DNA of 64,000 nt from Pleurotus djamor (Eukaryota > Basidiomycota > Agaricomycetes > Agaricales > Pleurotaceae). This document shows, piece by piece, positions 24,081 through 38,632 of this stretch; positions within the stretch are counted from its first letter, which is position 1, and the number at the start of each line of letters is the position of its first letter. Below the pieces are notes generated by a model that saw nothing but the letters and a program-made list of their open reading frames with translations, ran no database searches and was not told where the DNA came from. The stretch is taken from the NCBI GenBank assembly GCA_029747585.1, contig JAPEVF010000064.1:29617-93616 (forward strand), given 5' to 3'. Both the position numbers and the translations under genes were made by a program.

Positions 24081-25288
24081 ATGGCCTTCAACGCAACCAC
24101 CTCGTCGTCCATGTACGACACGCTCTACGGCACCACCGACTTCACATCCATTACCTGGTTCGAAAAGCAATGGATTGCCTGGTACGTCTGGATAGGCGAC
24201 CCAATTATTGCGACGGGGTTAATGAGCTTCCTATTGCATGAGGTGAGCTCTAGTTGTCCTTCGTCGCGTCTTGTAGCTTACGAAAATCTTTTCTGGCCTG
24301 TAGTTTGTTTACTTTGGACGTTGCATACCATGGATCATCATCGATGCTCTTCCTTACTTCCGCAAGTGGAAACTTCAGCCGGCCAAGGTCCCCACACCTC
24401 AAGAGCAGTGGGACTGCACGAAGCAAGTTTTGTGGTCACATTTCACGATTGAAATGCCTACNGTAAGGCGCTGCATCCNATGATACTCAACGGCTTTGAG
24501 CTCATTGAACCTCANGATTTTCCTCTTCCACCCCGTCGCGGAGGCTCTTGGAATGTCCACGTATCAAGTACCCTTTCCCTCGTGGAAAGTGATGGCTCCC
24601 CAAATATTTTTCTTCTTTTTCTTCGAGGACCTCTTCCATTTCTTGGGTAAGTCAGCGACTCAACCTCAGAACTTCATTGGAGAATAACGGTNATGATAGC
24701 TCATCAGGCTCTTCACACCGGTATTCTCTACAAGCACATTCACAAGATTCACCACAAGTACTCGGCGCCCTTCGGTCTCGCCGCTGAGTACGCTCACCCC
24801 GCTGAAGTCGCTATCCTNGGAACGGGCACCATTGCTGGCCCTCTTCTCTATTGCTACTTCACCCGCAACCTTCACATCCTCACCGTCTACATTTGGATCA
24901 CTTTGAGGCTTTTCCAGGCCATCGACGCGCACAGTGGTTATGGTCTGTCATTTTCCTTGCCNACTACGTCACGTAGCTCATGAATCGTCTAGATTTCCCT
25001 TGGTCGCTCCAACATATCTTACCCTTCTGGTCCGGCGCCGACCACCACGACTTCCATCACATGGCCTTCACGAACAACTTCTCCACCTCCTTCAGGTGGT
25101 GGGATAGAATTTGTGGTACGGATGACAAATACCGTGCCTACCGTGAGCGTGTGAAGGAGATGAAGAAGAAGAACGTGGATGCCAAAGAGTTCCACAAGTT
25201 GGAGCAGAAACTGATGGAAGAGGTGGAGAAGGAAGGTATCATCGCTGAGCGGGAGGCCGAGACTGGCGTCAAGCGTAAGACCCAATAA
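24081..25288 (+). CDS. ERG25: C4-methylsterol oxidase
   Basis: A membrane-bound, non-haem di-iron oxygenase of the sterol desaturase family. It carries the three histidine boxes in order: [25 protein letters not shown] and DHHDFHH. It carries out the first oxidations that remove the C4 methyl groups of sterols on the way to ergosterol, in the endoplasmic reticulum. Several hydrophobic segments precede and separate the boxes. The C-terminus is lysine-rich and ends in KRKTQ, which fits a KxKxx ER-retrieval signal. I chose the ATG at 24081 (MAFNATT). The gene has several short introns, and N bases fall near three of the splice regions. It is divergent from the DUF6593-like gene and convergent with the cyclase-family gene. 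Confidence 0.95.
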
Positions 25289-25445
25289 GTTAGGGCCATT
25301 GGATACTCATAATACAGATACCACACATATATATTATAGACTACTTATGCATGCGCTTGCATATTATACATAGAGCACAATTGGATCTCGCATTTGCAGC
25401 TTATACCATCGTTGCTCATTAGAACAATGCCTGTCAGGATGTATC

Positions 25446-27304
25446 TCAGACTATGACATGGTTCGACCACACCATCATGGAACTTACCGCCGCATTGGGA
25501 GGGCTCGCGCATCCTCCCAAACTAGATGAAGAGAATGTCATGACATGCTCGCTATCCATACCGAAGCGGGCGAACTCACATATTCAAGGGCCAGGAAGAG
25601 AAGAAAAAGGAATAACGCTTCGTTTCCGCACATACTTGCGACAACTTCTCTAAGTCGAAGAATTCACCTGCATGGACGAGGGTTAGCAAACTCGAAACCG
25701 AAACTAAGTATGACGGAAGCCGGCGCACCAATAGGCATTCCCCAAAGCCTGATGGGAGGAAAAAGTAAGTAATGACATGGCAATTGCGGTGACAAATATG
25801 TAATTTTGTTGGTGTGAACGTACCCAAGTAATGTCTAGAAAGAACCAGGGGAATCACTATTAGTAGAGTTGATGAAAGGAGGGTGAAGGAACGTACCTGA
25901 TGCATGTGGGGGACGTCGGGCGGTACAGGCCAACACTAAGGAAGAAGACTGGTAAGAATATCATCTCTTCTCCTCAGGAGCACCGGGCGAAGGACGTGAG
26001 GAGACTTGCCTCGAGCGCTGGTTGGTCTGATGCTACCGCAGCGAAATGGTTGTTCCTGGGCAGCATGCGAAAATTGGTCAGTAGAGCTGCCGGAGGTGGG
26101 CAAGCATTCGAGNGTTTTACCATAAGAATCGTTTCATCGCTTCCGACTGCTCAATCCCAGCACTATACCAGCAGGAAACCCTTAGTTAATGGGGCCCTCG
26201 CACCGAAGAGGGAACACTTACAAAGTCTCCGGCTGACTTGCTAAAGCATCCTTTTCCGCTTGTGCACTTTGGCTATACTTCTTTATGAAACCTACACGAA
26301 GAAGCAGTATATCTCCCTGACGGAATGAGGTCCCTTGGAATTTAGCACATGCTTCCAATTCGGCCACAGTGATAGGATGTGTCGACCATGGGTCGTAAGG
26401 GAGAGGCTTCCCAGACGACGTGAAGAAAGCAACGAGATCCAAGAGGACGCCGCGGCCGCAGATTCCGTGCTGGGCCCAGTCTGAACATAATTCTCAATAT
26501 GATGCNTGGNGAATACGACCNTAGACACTGACTTTGTATACCGAGCTTGATGGACTCGGCATTGATATTCATGGGGTCCGGGAAGACGACTTTTCCAACA
26601 GGTAGGTCGGTTGCGGACGTGCTAGCGACAATTTATGGTTAGCGCTAAGGACGCGTGTAAGTCAAAGAGCGAAGTCTGACTTGTTATAGAAAACGCCGTG
26701 CTTGACGATCCCAAAATGCTTCAGTCCATCCCACTGGGTGCCCGATTGTGTGTTCTAAATGAATGTTAGCCACCAGATGTCGGTGAGGGGTTGGGACGCA
26801 CGATGTGGATTTCATCGTCCCTGGTAATCCCAGGGGGTTGCCTAATTTTCGTCAAAATGTCTGGTTCCTTGCGATTAAACATGGGCTGGATAATGATGGA
26901 CGAACTAGTGAGGAAAGGAGGTAAACGCGAATGGAAGACATACCTTCTCAGGGAAGTTCAGGGGCCTGCGAGGCGAGTTAGTAGAGTATATCAAAAGAGG
27001 TTGACGGTTGGGAGTTCGGTACCAATTAAGGCAGACGGAGCGACCTGACCTAGACAGATGGAAAGGGCGTAAGCGACGTTCACGGTCAAGGCAGAGAACC
27101 AACGTACCGAATTTCCTCCACAGCAGCACGATGAACCACTTCGTCGGTCAATAGGTTGACAGTCCCAAGTTGGTCGTCTGGGCCCCAAAGGTCCCAGGCA
27201 CACCCAGACATCTCGTTGAAAGGGGGCAAATCATCGAATGAAGGCAAGGGTTTGTTGCTGGTGAGGAGTTGAGACAGAAGTCCCTTGAGTCTGTTCGCCG
27301 CCAT
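25446..27304 (-). CDS. Cyclase-family protein (PF04199-like hydrolase)
   Basis: A metal-dependent hydrolase of the family that includes bacterial kynurenine formamidase, in the fungal form. Rebuilt segments, in order, read CAWDLWGPDDQLGTVNLLT, SVCLNWPLNFPEKPMFNRK, GTQWDGLKHFGIVKHGVFYN, GICGRGVLLDLVAFF, GDILLLRVGF and, at the end, WPLNILGGCASPPNAAV. The TQWDGLKHFG motif sits where bacterial members have HxGTHxDxPxH. The start at 27304 (MAANRLKG) is preferred over the one at 27349, because a TATA box lies 52 nt upstream of the former but almost on top of the latter. Substrate unknown. The gene has many short introns. Three N bases lie in one exon region (26506-26521). Confidence 0.88.
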
Positions 27305-27355
27305 TCTGAAAGGCAAGGAAGAGGAGTAGGATGCGACTGGCGGTACCAACGGCTC

Positions 27356-27361
27356 TTTATA
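27356..27361 (-). promoter_or_regulatory. TATA box of the cyclase-family gene
   Basis: TATAAA on the minus strand, 52 nt from the ATG at 27304. It decides the start-codon choice. Confidence 0.55.
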
Positions 27362-27534
27362 CTGCCGGTAAGCTCAGGTGACGGTCTTGATAGATCTAGG
27401 GTTGAATCATCTGAGAGAAATAGCGACGAAAGGGAACCTGGTGTGAATATATCTTCAAAAATAGACGTAGAATAGTTTAGTCAATACTTATACAGTTCGC
27501 AGGGTATGATATGTTTGGCAAATTCTAAGTCGCT

Positions 27535-30007
<2,473 letters not shown>

Positions 30008-30305
30008 TCTGCAATTCGTATTAGATTGGGTTTACGGGGCACCGCACGATAAGAGATGAGTAAAGTATGCGGTGGTGATGGTGGTTGGCGAGCAAGAACT
30101 GACAAATTGATCCAAACAAAGTTAGTTNGGTGTTGTGACTTAGCATCGTAGCTGCTAAGTTAAATGTAATAATTAAAAATAACTGATTTATCGATAAATT
30201 ACGCCTTCANGAAAGAATTCGGGCCTCTGAACCAAGTGATGAACAACGCAGGGCAAGCAAGTTTCTGAGCTTCAGGTTTGCGAGTATAAGATAATGGCCG
30301 TAGAA

Positions 30306-31765
30306 TCATCCTGGAAAAATGCATGAGATAGGTGCGAAGGTGGACGACGGTCGAGGGTATACCTCGAAGTCCTGTTGAGAAAGTNCCTCCAGAAGCTTGG
30401 CNTTCAGTGCTTCGTCGTCGTCGCGGTGGTCAGCAGTTGCACGCTGCAGAGCCTCCAAAGCAGCCTGATANTCAGCTGAAACCTGTCTAGCTTTCTGCCG
30501 ATCGGGTATGGTTTGGACTTCTGGGCTTAATGGAAATTCTTCAACCGATCGTCTCCCAGTGCCAACGTCTAGCAGTTGAACGGAGAGGATGACATTCCAA
30601 TTTGTCCAGTACACGTGCGCAGTAATTTCAAGCTCTGGTGTAGACTCTAGGTTGCCTAGGGTGACGGTCCCGATAAATAAATTGTCTGAGGGCTTTGGAC
30701 GACTGCCACGGTAAAGATNGACTTGAATGGTAGACTGCCTACTCGTAACAGGGGCGACCGAGATGGCTACAGGTCGGGGGAACCATTCCATCAACTGGTG
30801 TGTGACTTGGCCACCGAGAACGATGCTAATAGGCACGACTATATGAGCCGCAGCATTGTAGACCATAGGCATANATTCTTTGCCAGCGATCTTTGCAGCG
30901 CCTTTGGCCAAGAAGGAGGGGCCTTGGACTTGAGTAGGCGGCGTCGTAGAATNGACTAGTGGTGGAANTAGGGCNTGATCCTGGGCGACGATTTGACGGA
31001 TGGATGGATAGTCGTCAACAAGCCGTAGCGGAGACGTTTCTCTCATGGAGTCTGCCGAAACGATGATGGCGCGCTCGTGTGATTGGACGANGGCTAATGA
31101 AGACAACCGACCAGGACATGAAGGGATGTTGAGAGCTTGGCGCAACGCGTCAAAGAGAGAAACGGGGCGATCAGTAAGCCTCCGGAGCCGTTCGAGTTGT
31201 TCCGCGGTCAAGTCAACGTCGCCGACTAAACCGACCGGACCCAAGGACGCTGATACTTTGTCGCAGATGCGCTGATATGACTTGCGAGCGATTTCGAACG
31301 TTCGATCTGATCTCGCGTGTTTCCAGAAGTTGACAGCACCACCCTTGGGGGNAAGTAATTGTCCGNCATTCCAAATGTGAACGTCCTGCGCCTCGTCGAG
31401 GTATAGTAGACCTTCGGAGAGAATGAACCATTCGTCAAGGCTTTTTAAGCTGGCTTTGACAACAACATATCGATCCGACGAGTCGATGTAGATCCCAACT
31501 GGTGCTAAGATATTTCGAAGCTAGTCAAGCTTCGCTTGTGCTGAGTATGCGTACCTTGCGAAGTGAGAGAATTGACATGCGTCCGCGTTGACCGAGAGAG
31601 GCGTCGTTTGAGCCTCCACGCGACAAGCAAGGCAAGTACCGCTGATAGAGGTAGCTTGTAANGTCGAATGGCTTGGAGCGACCGTTCTAAGAGTTCGCTG
31701 AGCCCCATCACCTTTCGGTGTGGTGTTTGTGGTTGTGGAAGCCGTTCAATAGTCAACGTAGCCAA
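30306..31765 (-). CDS. Membrane-anchored protein with Hsp70 substrate-domain-like C-terminus
   Basis: Two exons (31765-31555, 31498-30306) with a 56-nt intron. Residues about 35-55 form a hydrophobic segment (PLSAVLALLVAW) followed by KRRLSRSTR, a signal-anchor pattern. The middle has no known domain (SDRYVVVKASLKSLDEWFIL). Near residues 300-380 come PVAISVAPVTSRQSTIQV, LYRG, SDNLFIGTVTLGNLES and VQLLDVGTGRR. This order of strands resembles the Hsp70 substrate-binding beta-sandwich (the VYQGER...N..LG.F.L...VSAKDKGTG pattern). The Hsp70 ATPase motifs are absent. A helical tail (RQVSAXYQAALEALQRA) follows, as in Hsp70. The similarity is by eye only. Five or more N bases reduce certainty about single residues. 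Confidence 0.7.
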
Positions 31766-31920
31766 AACGTAGGCANTTGAACTGAGACAGGAGGATCACG
31801 TGGACTCCTATTTCTTTCAACGCTGAACACTGTCAACCTCACTTCTCTTTCCCTCAAATCCTCCAACTTTTCACCCATTTTACGACCGTTCCTTGGCTTT
31901 ATAAGCCACTCAGCCTCATT
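31766..31920. promoter_or_regulatory. Short divergent promoter region (155 bp)
   Basis: The Hsp70-domain-like gene (minus) and the centrosomin-motif gene (plus) start 155 bp apart and must share upstream DNA. No TATA box is evident. Confidence 0.5.
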
Positions 31921-34900
31921 ATGGCCGACTCGAGACTGGATACCTCTTCTCAATCTATGGAATTCTCTCTCGGATCGCTAGCCTCAGGCTTTTCGACACC
32001 AGCTCGAGGCCTACGAGTACCTTCTAGCTCAACGGTCCCTTCATCGGCCCCCATATCTACACCATCTCCTCCGACGGTACTTTCGTCGCGTCGAAAACCC
32101 AGCGTCGATGTTGGTTCACTCAGCAGACGGGGTAGTAATATCGGTCTAGCGGATGGCGATGAGGAGAACGACTTCATGGATACCCCTGGGGTAGAGCGCA
32201 AGCGGGGGATGGACTTTAATACNACAACCCCAGCAGCTCAGTCTACACGCGCGAAACGGACCCGACCCAGCGCTACNAAAGGTGCCCCACTCACGTTGCG
32301 TGANCAGGAGAAGGTAACGTTGNTGCCTCGTGCTATCCTNNGTTTGACTTNNCGTTGAACCNAAATGANTAGCACATCGANCANCTCAAGAAAGAGAACT
32401 TCGATCTCAAACTACGAGTACATTTCTATGAAGATCGGCTGCAGCAAATGGCNCCGGAGCAGGTGGAAGCGGTCATCAAACAGAACATTTCGTTGAAAAT
32501 CGAGGTTCAATCGCGTGGAATCGAGATCAAGAAGCTGAAGAAGACGGTCTCTCACCTTGAACGCGAGATGGAGCGTTTCCAACGCGGTGTTGGTGGGTCA
32601 CAAGCCCGGGAACGCGAGTTGGAGGAGAAGCTAGAGGAACGGGAAATGGAGCTGAGAGAGCTCAGACGACGGCGTTCAGGACAAGGGATGGACGATTTGG
32701 CTCTTCGAGATGCTGAGACAAGGAACGCGGAGCTCGAAGAACAACTGGATAGCCTTAAAGGGCTTTTGGAAGAAAATGCGGACGAAATCGAGCGACTGCA
32801 AGAGCTACTGGAACGCCGGGTCGACGAGTCGATGACTAGCGAAGGTGGTCAGAGTAAGAAAGAACGAATGAAACGACGCGTCGACGAGCTGGAATCAGAG
32901 AACGATAATCTACACGAACGACTGGACGAACACGTCAACATCATCTCCCAGGTGGAAAATGAACGCGACGATGCGCTTGATCGAGTTGAAGAGCTCATGC
33001 TTGAGCTAGAGGCAGAGCGACGCAAGAGGGAGGCGGAGTCTGTGGAGAGAAGTCAAAGTCGTGCTCAAATACTGGAAGATATCGAAGAGCGAGAAGCTAT
33101 GCAAGATGATCTTAATGGCCTCAAGGACAAGCTTGCTGCTGTAACGATTGAACTTGCACAGCGAGAAGATGATCTCGAGCTTCGTACCCGGGACATCGAC
33201 CAGCTGATATTAGACCACCAACAAGATCTTGAGGCCAATGATGATGCTTGGCGAAGTGAGGTCGAGGAACTCCGAATACAGAAAGATAACCTCTCAGACG
33301 TACGTCTTGTCTTGATCCCTCTTCCTTTTTTTTGCTAACATCTACTTATTAACATCTACTTATTGCAGTCCCTTGCCGACCGTGAAGCCGTCATCGAGGG
33401 ACTTCGAGTTCAAATCGCTGGTTTCCAAGCAGAGCAAGACAGTATCGACGAAGCCATTAGGCAGCTCGAGGATCGGATGGCGTCCAAAGATGAAGAGATA
33501 GCAGCTTCCAAGGCCACGGTTGAAAAACTTCACGACCAGCTTTTCGAAACAGAGGATGAAGCTGATCGCCTCAAGGAACTGATCGAGCGCATGCGAGAAG
33601 AAGAAGACGTCGAGAGGGAAGTCTCCTATGCTCTCAAAGAGGTTCGCTTTTTCTCGTATATATCATTATCCGTGCTCAACTTTCGTCGCCAGAAAATCGC
33701 TACTCTCAAGGCTGACCTGGATGAGATAACGGCAGCGTATGACTCTCTTCACGCCGAGGCTTTGGCCCATCGGGAACGGCAAGAGGAATTGGCACAACAT
33801 AGCGAAGCTCTAGCTTCCCAACTCCTCAAGGAGCAGCAACTTCGGGAGCAAGCGGCGGCCGACCTTGACACTGCCGATCGGGAGCACGAAGATGAGCTGC
33901 GCCGTGAGCGGCGTGCCCGAGAAGCAAAGGAATCAGCCCTTCAGAGCACGCTCAACGATCTAGCTCGCACTCAGTCACTGTTGACTCAGCGTGAGTCCGA
34001 TCTACAGGCCGTGCAAACCGCCCTCCAAACGATTGAAGCCGAATCCAAACGCGCTGGCGAAACTCACACCACGGCGCGCTTCTCACTCCAACTTGAAGTC
34101 GATCGTCTGAAGCGAGACGTGGAGAGGCTGGAAGATGAACTAGCTCGAGCCCGGAAGGAGCTTGATGACAAGGAAGGGAAAGGACGGGACAGAGACAGTG
34201 TCCTGGACAAGTTACATGCCGAGAACCGAGATCTGTCCACCCAACTTGCGTCACAGACTCAAGCACGCCTTAACCTGTCTGATAAGTTAGACACCACACA
34301 GGCCAGCCTGAAGACTGCGGAGAATCAGGTCGCTGCTCTCAAGACTCGCATTTCCGAGCTGGAGGACAGGCTCTCGAAAGACCAACGCTCGCTGCTCAAC
34401 GCAGAGAATCAGTACAGGGACCAACTGACAGAACGGAACACGCTCCTGCTGACCATCTACCAATACATGGACAAGATCTTGGGTGTTGACAAAACACCGG
34501 TATGTTCATACCTGTTTTATAACTACGTGTGACCCTAACCCTTTCCCTTAGAAGAAAGGCGGCCAGGCGGAGACGAAACCCTTCACCAACTTCAGTGTCT
34601 TCCATGACAATCTGATTACCCGCCTCAAGGCTCTCTGTCAGATACAGCTCGACTTCGACAAGCGGTGCAAGGAAGTTGAAGCCAAGTTCAATGAGAAGCT
34701 GACAGATATGCGCAAACAGCTCGATCATCGATGGAAGCAGATTGACAAGTTCGAGGCAAGCGTCAAATCCTATGCAGAAGCCAAGGCCACTTGGAGGCGA
34801 AAGCTCAGCGCGAAGGAAGGCGAGCTTGAAGCTTTGAAGGTGAGTTATCTCAGAGTATTGGTGGCGTCATGTTCATATGCCTGGCCATTATATCTAGGCA

Positions 34901-35361
34901 ACAAACGCCGACCTCACTACCCACCTTTCCGCGTTGAAGCGCCCAGGGCAAGGGGATGCCATGGAAGTCAGATCATTATCTGCCCGCGCAGCTAATGCAG
35001 AGCGTCGCCTCATCAATGCCCAAAACCTTCTGGCCGCGTCAGAAGAGAAGGTTGCGGAGATGAATCAGAAGAACGCCTCGGCTGATACGAAGTGGGAAGC
35101 GCGAGTTAAAGAGTACGAGGCCCGTCTCAAGGCAGCAGAAGAGAAGTACAAGAGAGAAAGGCAAGGTGGGAAAGAACGGATATCCGAGCTTGAAACCAAT
35201 ATGAAGTACGCCACTTTTGTTTTGTTCCACCGTGATGATCTCACCTTCTCTACAGAATCCTCCGAGAGCAGCTTGAGCTTGCTCAGAAGCGAAATCGCCA
35301 GTTAAATGACGTTGTGCAAGTCAACCGACTGAATGACTCTCCTAGCAATTCGTCACGATAA
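31921..35361 (+). CDS. Coiled-coil spindle pole / microtubule-nucleation protein with CM1 (centrosomin N-terminal motif 1)
   Basis: After a disordered Ser/Thr/Pro-rich N-terminus comes the CM1 motif. LTLREQEK-like residues lie before an intron, then LKKENFDLKLRVHFYEDRLQ and PEQVEAVIKQNISLKIEV. CM1 recruits and activates gamma-tubulin complexes in centrosomin, CDK5RAP2 and the fission-yeast proteins Mto1 and Pcp1. Almost all the remaining 900 or so residues are coiled coil (runs such as LEEREMELRELRRRRSG). Near the C-terminus is a well-ordered block (TLLLTIYQYMDKILGVDK, FTNFSVFHDNLITRLKALC) that looks like a family-specific conserved segment. The last exon ends LNDSPSNSSR. Six to eight exons. 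N bases cluster around the CM1 intron, but the pattern is clear. Confidence 0.87.
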
Positions 35362-35919
35362 CACCTATTCTATTCTCTCCCATCATCCTCGCATTGTTTG
35401 TTACCCTTCGTCACTCGTTTTCGCTTTCGCTATTTAACCCCTTGTAATACGGATCTAGAACTGTATCATTATTCACATTACCCGTCACTCATCGATCCTT
35501 GTTCCGCCTTTGCTTTCTTGTAGGTCCTTGTGGGCGACCAATTTCTTTGGCGAGCATTCGCTGGCCCACTGGACATGACCACTCCATCAAGTTTCACCGT
35601 GAAAAAACCGATGCATGAAGCTCCCATGCTTTCCTGTGCATGTCAGTATCTGACAAGGTATTCTCTAATTTGGTCTTCTTCGCGTCGTTGGCTAATGATA
35701 CCAACCCAACATAGTAGGTCAGACATACCAAATCAATAACAATATCACCTTGCCCTCCTGTATGAAATCACCATATGCACTGGCATGAGCGAAACGTCGC
35801 GATTTGATTGATAACGTTGTGTGTAACCACGCAAATCCAAAGCATTGTCCCCCAGTGAAAAGGTGGAAGTAAGCTCCCTTTGTTCCCTCCCTTCTGTCGC
35901 TTTCTGTGTACTGAAATCC
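35362..35919. other. Intergenic
   Basis: A 558-nt gap between two plus-strand genes. I see no gene in it. Confidence 0.5.
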
Positions 35920-36886
35920 ATGCTCTCTCTCATTTTCCTTGTATCACTCTGGGGACAAGTTTTTGGACAAGGCCATGGGTTTTTCAACCGAACCATTGAC
36001 GATACTAATCCGGCCATTCGTTATTCTGGTTCTTGGGGCGTTGAACCGTTTCCTCTGAGCTGGAATCACAGTCATCGAGTCAGCCAAGAGCTGGGCGCGA
36101 TCGCAACGTTTAGCTTCACAGGTAAGCTCTCCCTTCTCTTCGTTCATACGTACCGTTGAATCGACTAGGTACCGCGATATACTTTCTCTCCCCGTTATGG
36201 CCTTATCACATCGCTTCAAACATCAATCTCGATGGCAATAACACACTTGTTGACTTGATGAATCCATCGAGTCTATTTGATGGGGAAAACAACGAAATAA
36301 TCCCTTCGGAAGTGGTTTGGGCGGCCACCGACTTACCCAATACGCAACACACCCTGGTTGTATCGTCTGGATGGACTTTAGAAAATGGGCATGGATATGC
36401 CGTTGTTGACGGGTTCATGTGAGATGGTTTCTCGCTTCAAGCACACACACTCCTTTGTGACCTCCATTCACCAGTGTTACAGGTTTTGGTTCGGAGTCTT
36501 CGGACCCTTCCCCCATCATCCACTCTTCAACTATGCCCAGCCCTTCGCCCACACCTAGCCCCTCGTTGGCGACTGCATCTGAAGCCGGGCCCCAGTCCTC
36601 GGCGCCGCCTTCGACTACTTCCAATTCGTCAAGTAAACATGGCGCTGCCCTGAATATTATCCTACCCATAGCTTGTACTCTGGGAGGAGTGTTGCTCACC
36701 CTCATCTGTGTGTTTATCATTTGGCAGATGAAGCGGCGCCATCGATACGTAGGTGTCTCTCGGACTTGGACGATCGACAACACACCGCCCACTACACCCG
36801 TTGAAACCATGGAAGTCGCGCGTCCCTCACCATACTTCAGACAACTTCCTTCCGTGACGAAACAATTTACCAGTCAGAACTCTTAA
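35920..36886 (+). CDS. Single-pass membrane protein with signal peptide and Ser/Thr/Pro stalk
   Basis: Three exons joined in frame. The first 20 residues (MLSLIFLVSLWGQVFGQ) are a signal peptide. The outer domain carries NRTIDDTNPAIRYSGSW and PLSWNHSHRVSQ and reads like the beta-sandwich ectodomain widespread in Agaricomycetes. It is followed by a Pro/Ser stalk (PSPSPTPSPS). One transmembrane helix (NIILPIACTLGGVLLTLICV) is followed by FIIWQMKRRHR, then a short cytoplasmic tail. The layout fits a type I surface sensor or adhesion protein, but no ligand can be read from it. Potential N-glycosylation sites occur in the outer part (NRT, NHS). Confidence 0.78.
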
Positions 36887-37061
36887 TACCGGACGATTTA
36901 TACTACGGACTGAAAATAGCAACTTGTAGTATACGCCAGGGTTGTATAATCGAATACGGACAAGTAACGTAGATCTAGCGGGATCTGTACTGCCCGACGG
37001 TGTGGGACCCTGACGTAACGACCAACTTAATCCGCAGCAGACCATCAACAGAGGGGCTAAA

Positions 37062-37067
37062 TATAAG
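37062..37067 (+). promoter_or_regulatory. TATA box of the C2-domain gene
   Basis: TATAAG, 50 nt before the start codon at 37112. Confidence 0.5.
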
Positions 37068-37111
37068 GTCACCGACTGCGTCGTCTCGTCCCATCTCCGC
37101 AATCTCTAAAC

Positions 37112-38632
37112 ATGCCTGGTGGCCGCAGAAATCCCGCCAGCTTCAGCCGCATCGTCGAGCAGATACAAGGGGCGGTACACAATGCCAAATCCAATGCGCA
37201 TGACGTCGCGAGCCTCACCAAAGAATTCGCAGAGCAAAAACTAGACGGAGGCTCTATCCGATACGTGGACTTGGAAATCCAAGTAAGAAACCGCCATGAA
37301 TACCACTAGGAACAGCTCTCAGCGCTCAGCGTCCACTAGTTTATTGGCGCATCCGGGTTACCAAAGATGGACGTCGTTGGTAGCGCAGATCCCTACTTCA
37401 TCGCGAGCATCGACGATAAGATTTCCTTCGTGTAAGTAATCATATTTGGATTTGATCTTCCCAGCTGAAAGTCTGAAACCTCTCTCAATAGGTCAACGGT
37501 TCAAACTAACACACTTACGCCTGTGTGGAACGAGGTTTGGCGCGTCAAGAACGTACCCTTCCATGCTGACCTCGAGGTCAAAGTCATGGATAAAGACGAC
37601 GGCGCGCCTCACGATGATTACATCGGAAAGTTCAAGACCACTGTCCGAGGGGGCGCGAAGGAAGCCATAATCGAAGGGCCAGTATTCAAGCTTAGGTCCC
37701 GTGGAACATTCTGGCTTAAAATCGAAAGCTCTCCTGCTACACACCCTAACCCTCATAAACATGCTTACGCATTTGACGGACCCATTCGTTATTCACGACA
37801 TTCTTCTCCTACCGTCGGGTTGTTTACGAATCTCAACGATGCCCGTTTATACTCGACTTGGAAGATGTACATCCGTGGTGTCCCAATCTACCTTGACTCC
37901 CATGAACCCCAACATTGGAATCGAGACTATAAAGCGGCACAGAATATTTTCCAAGGCCACAAGTCGTTGGCAGTTCGCTCCGGCATACAAGCTGGACATC
38001 GTATGCTTTACGCTCGCTCTACGCGCAACGGATTCGGCATCGTAGATTCCAAGGAGGAGCTTTTCAAGATTTTTCGGGGTTGGGCCAGCCGTCCTGGTCA
38101 GGTTGACGAATCAGCCTTTGCCAACCGGATAAAACCTGCAGTATACACATACATTCTCTCCTTGGAAGATGATTCCTTTCGATTCTCCGAAACCGGCGCT
38201 GCCTTCTTCGTTGACTTCGCGTCGAAACATGCGTTACACGCGAACTGTGCCGAAGCCGTCCGCTATAGTGGCGAGTTCCATCTACGTCCCGTCGGTGGGT
38301 GGGAAGCATTCTCGGATGATATAGCAGATGACGACGTCCAGTGGGAGATGGTCATAGATAATAATAGTGGAACGTATGCCCCAGACCCCATGATTCTTCC
38401 TGACTTAACGGCACTCTTGGAGTACAACTTCAAAGAGTATGGCTTGAACGTCGTTGCCTTGAGTCAGGCGGATGAAGCACTCAAGCAAAGTCGCGAAGCT
38501 TGTCGTGCGTATGCTATTCAGCACCGGGGGGTTACCCAAGAAGAATTACAACCCCACGCGGCGTCGGGTGAAGAGACACTCTCCCACCATGTCAGCGCCG
38601 CGTCAGCAAACGGGTCACCGCCTCAAAACTAA
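37112..38632 (+). CDS. C2-domain protein with a large uncharacterised C-terminal region
   Basis: Three exons. After an N-terminal helical stretch (QIQGAVHNAKSNAHDVASLT) comes a C2 domain: LIGASGLPKMDVVGSADPYF, TPVWNEVWRVKNVPFHAD and KVMDKDDGAPHDDYIGKF. The aspartates (MDV, SADPY, DKDDG) fit a calcium- and phospholipid-binding C2. The remaining 270 residues or so have no domain I recognise, but look well ordered (STWKMYIRGVPIYLDSHEPQ, AEAVRYSGEFHLRP, ALLEYNFKEYGLNVVALSQ) and end in a low-complexity tail. Similar C2-plus-tail proteins are common in basidiomycetes. Calcium-dependent membrane attachment is an inference. Confidence 0.85.

Noticed and set aside
27304..27349. Upstream start for the cyclase-family gene
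   Set aside because: The ATG at 27349 lies only 7 nt from the TATA box, while the one at 27304 lies 52 nt away.
31521..31554. 34-nt intron in the Hsp70-like gene
   Set aside because: Too short for a fungal intron. The acceptor 22 nt further on gives a 56-nt intron and keeps the frame.
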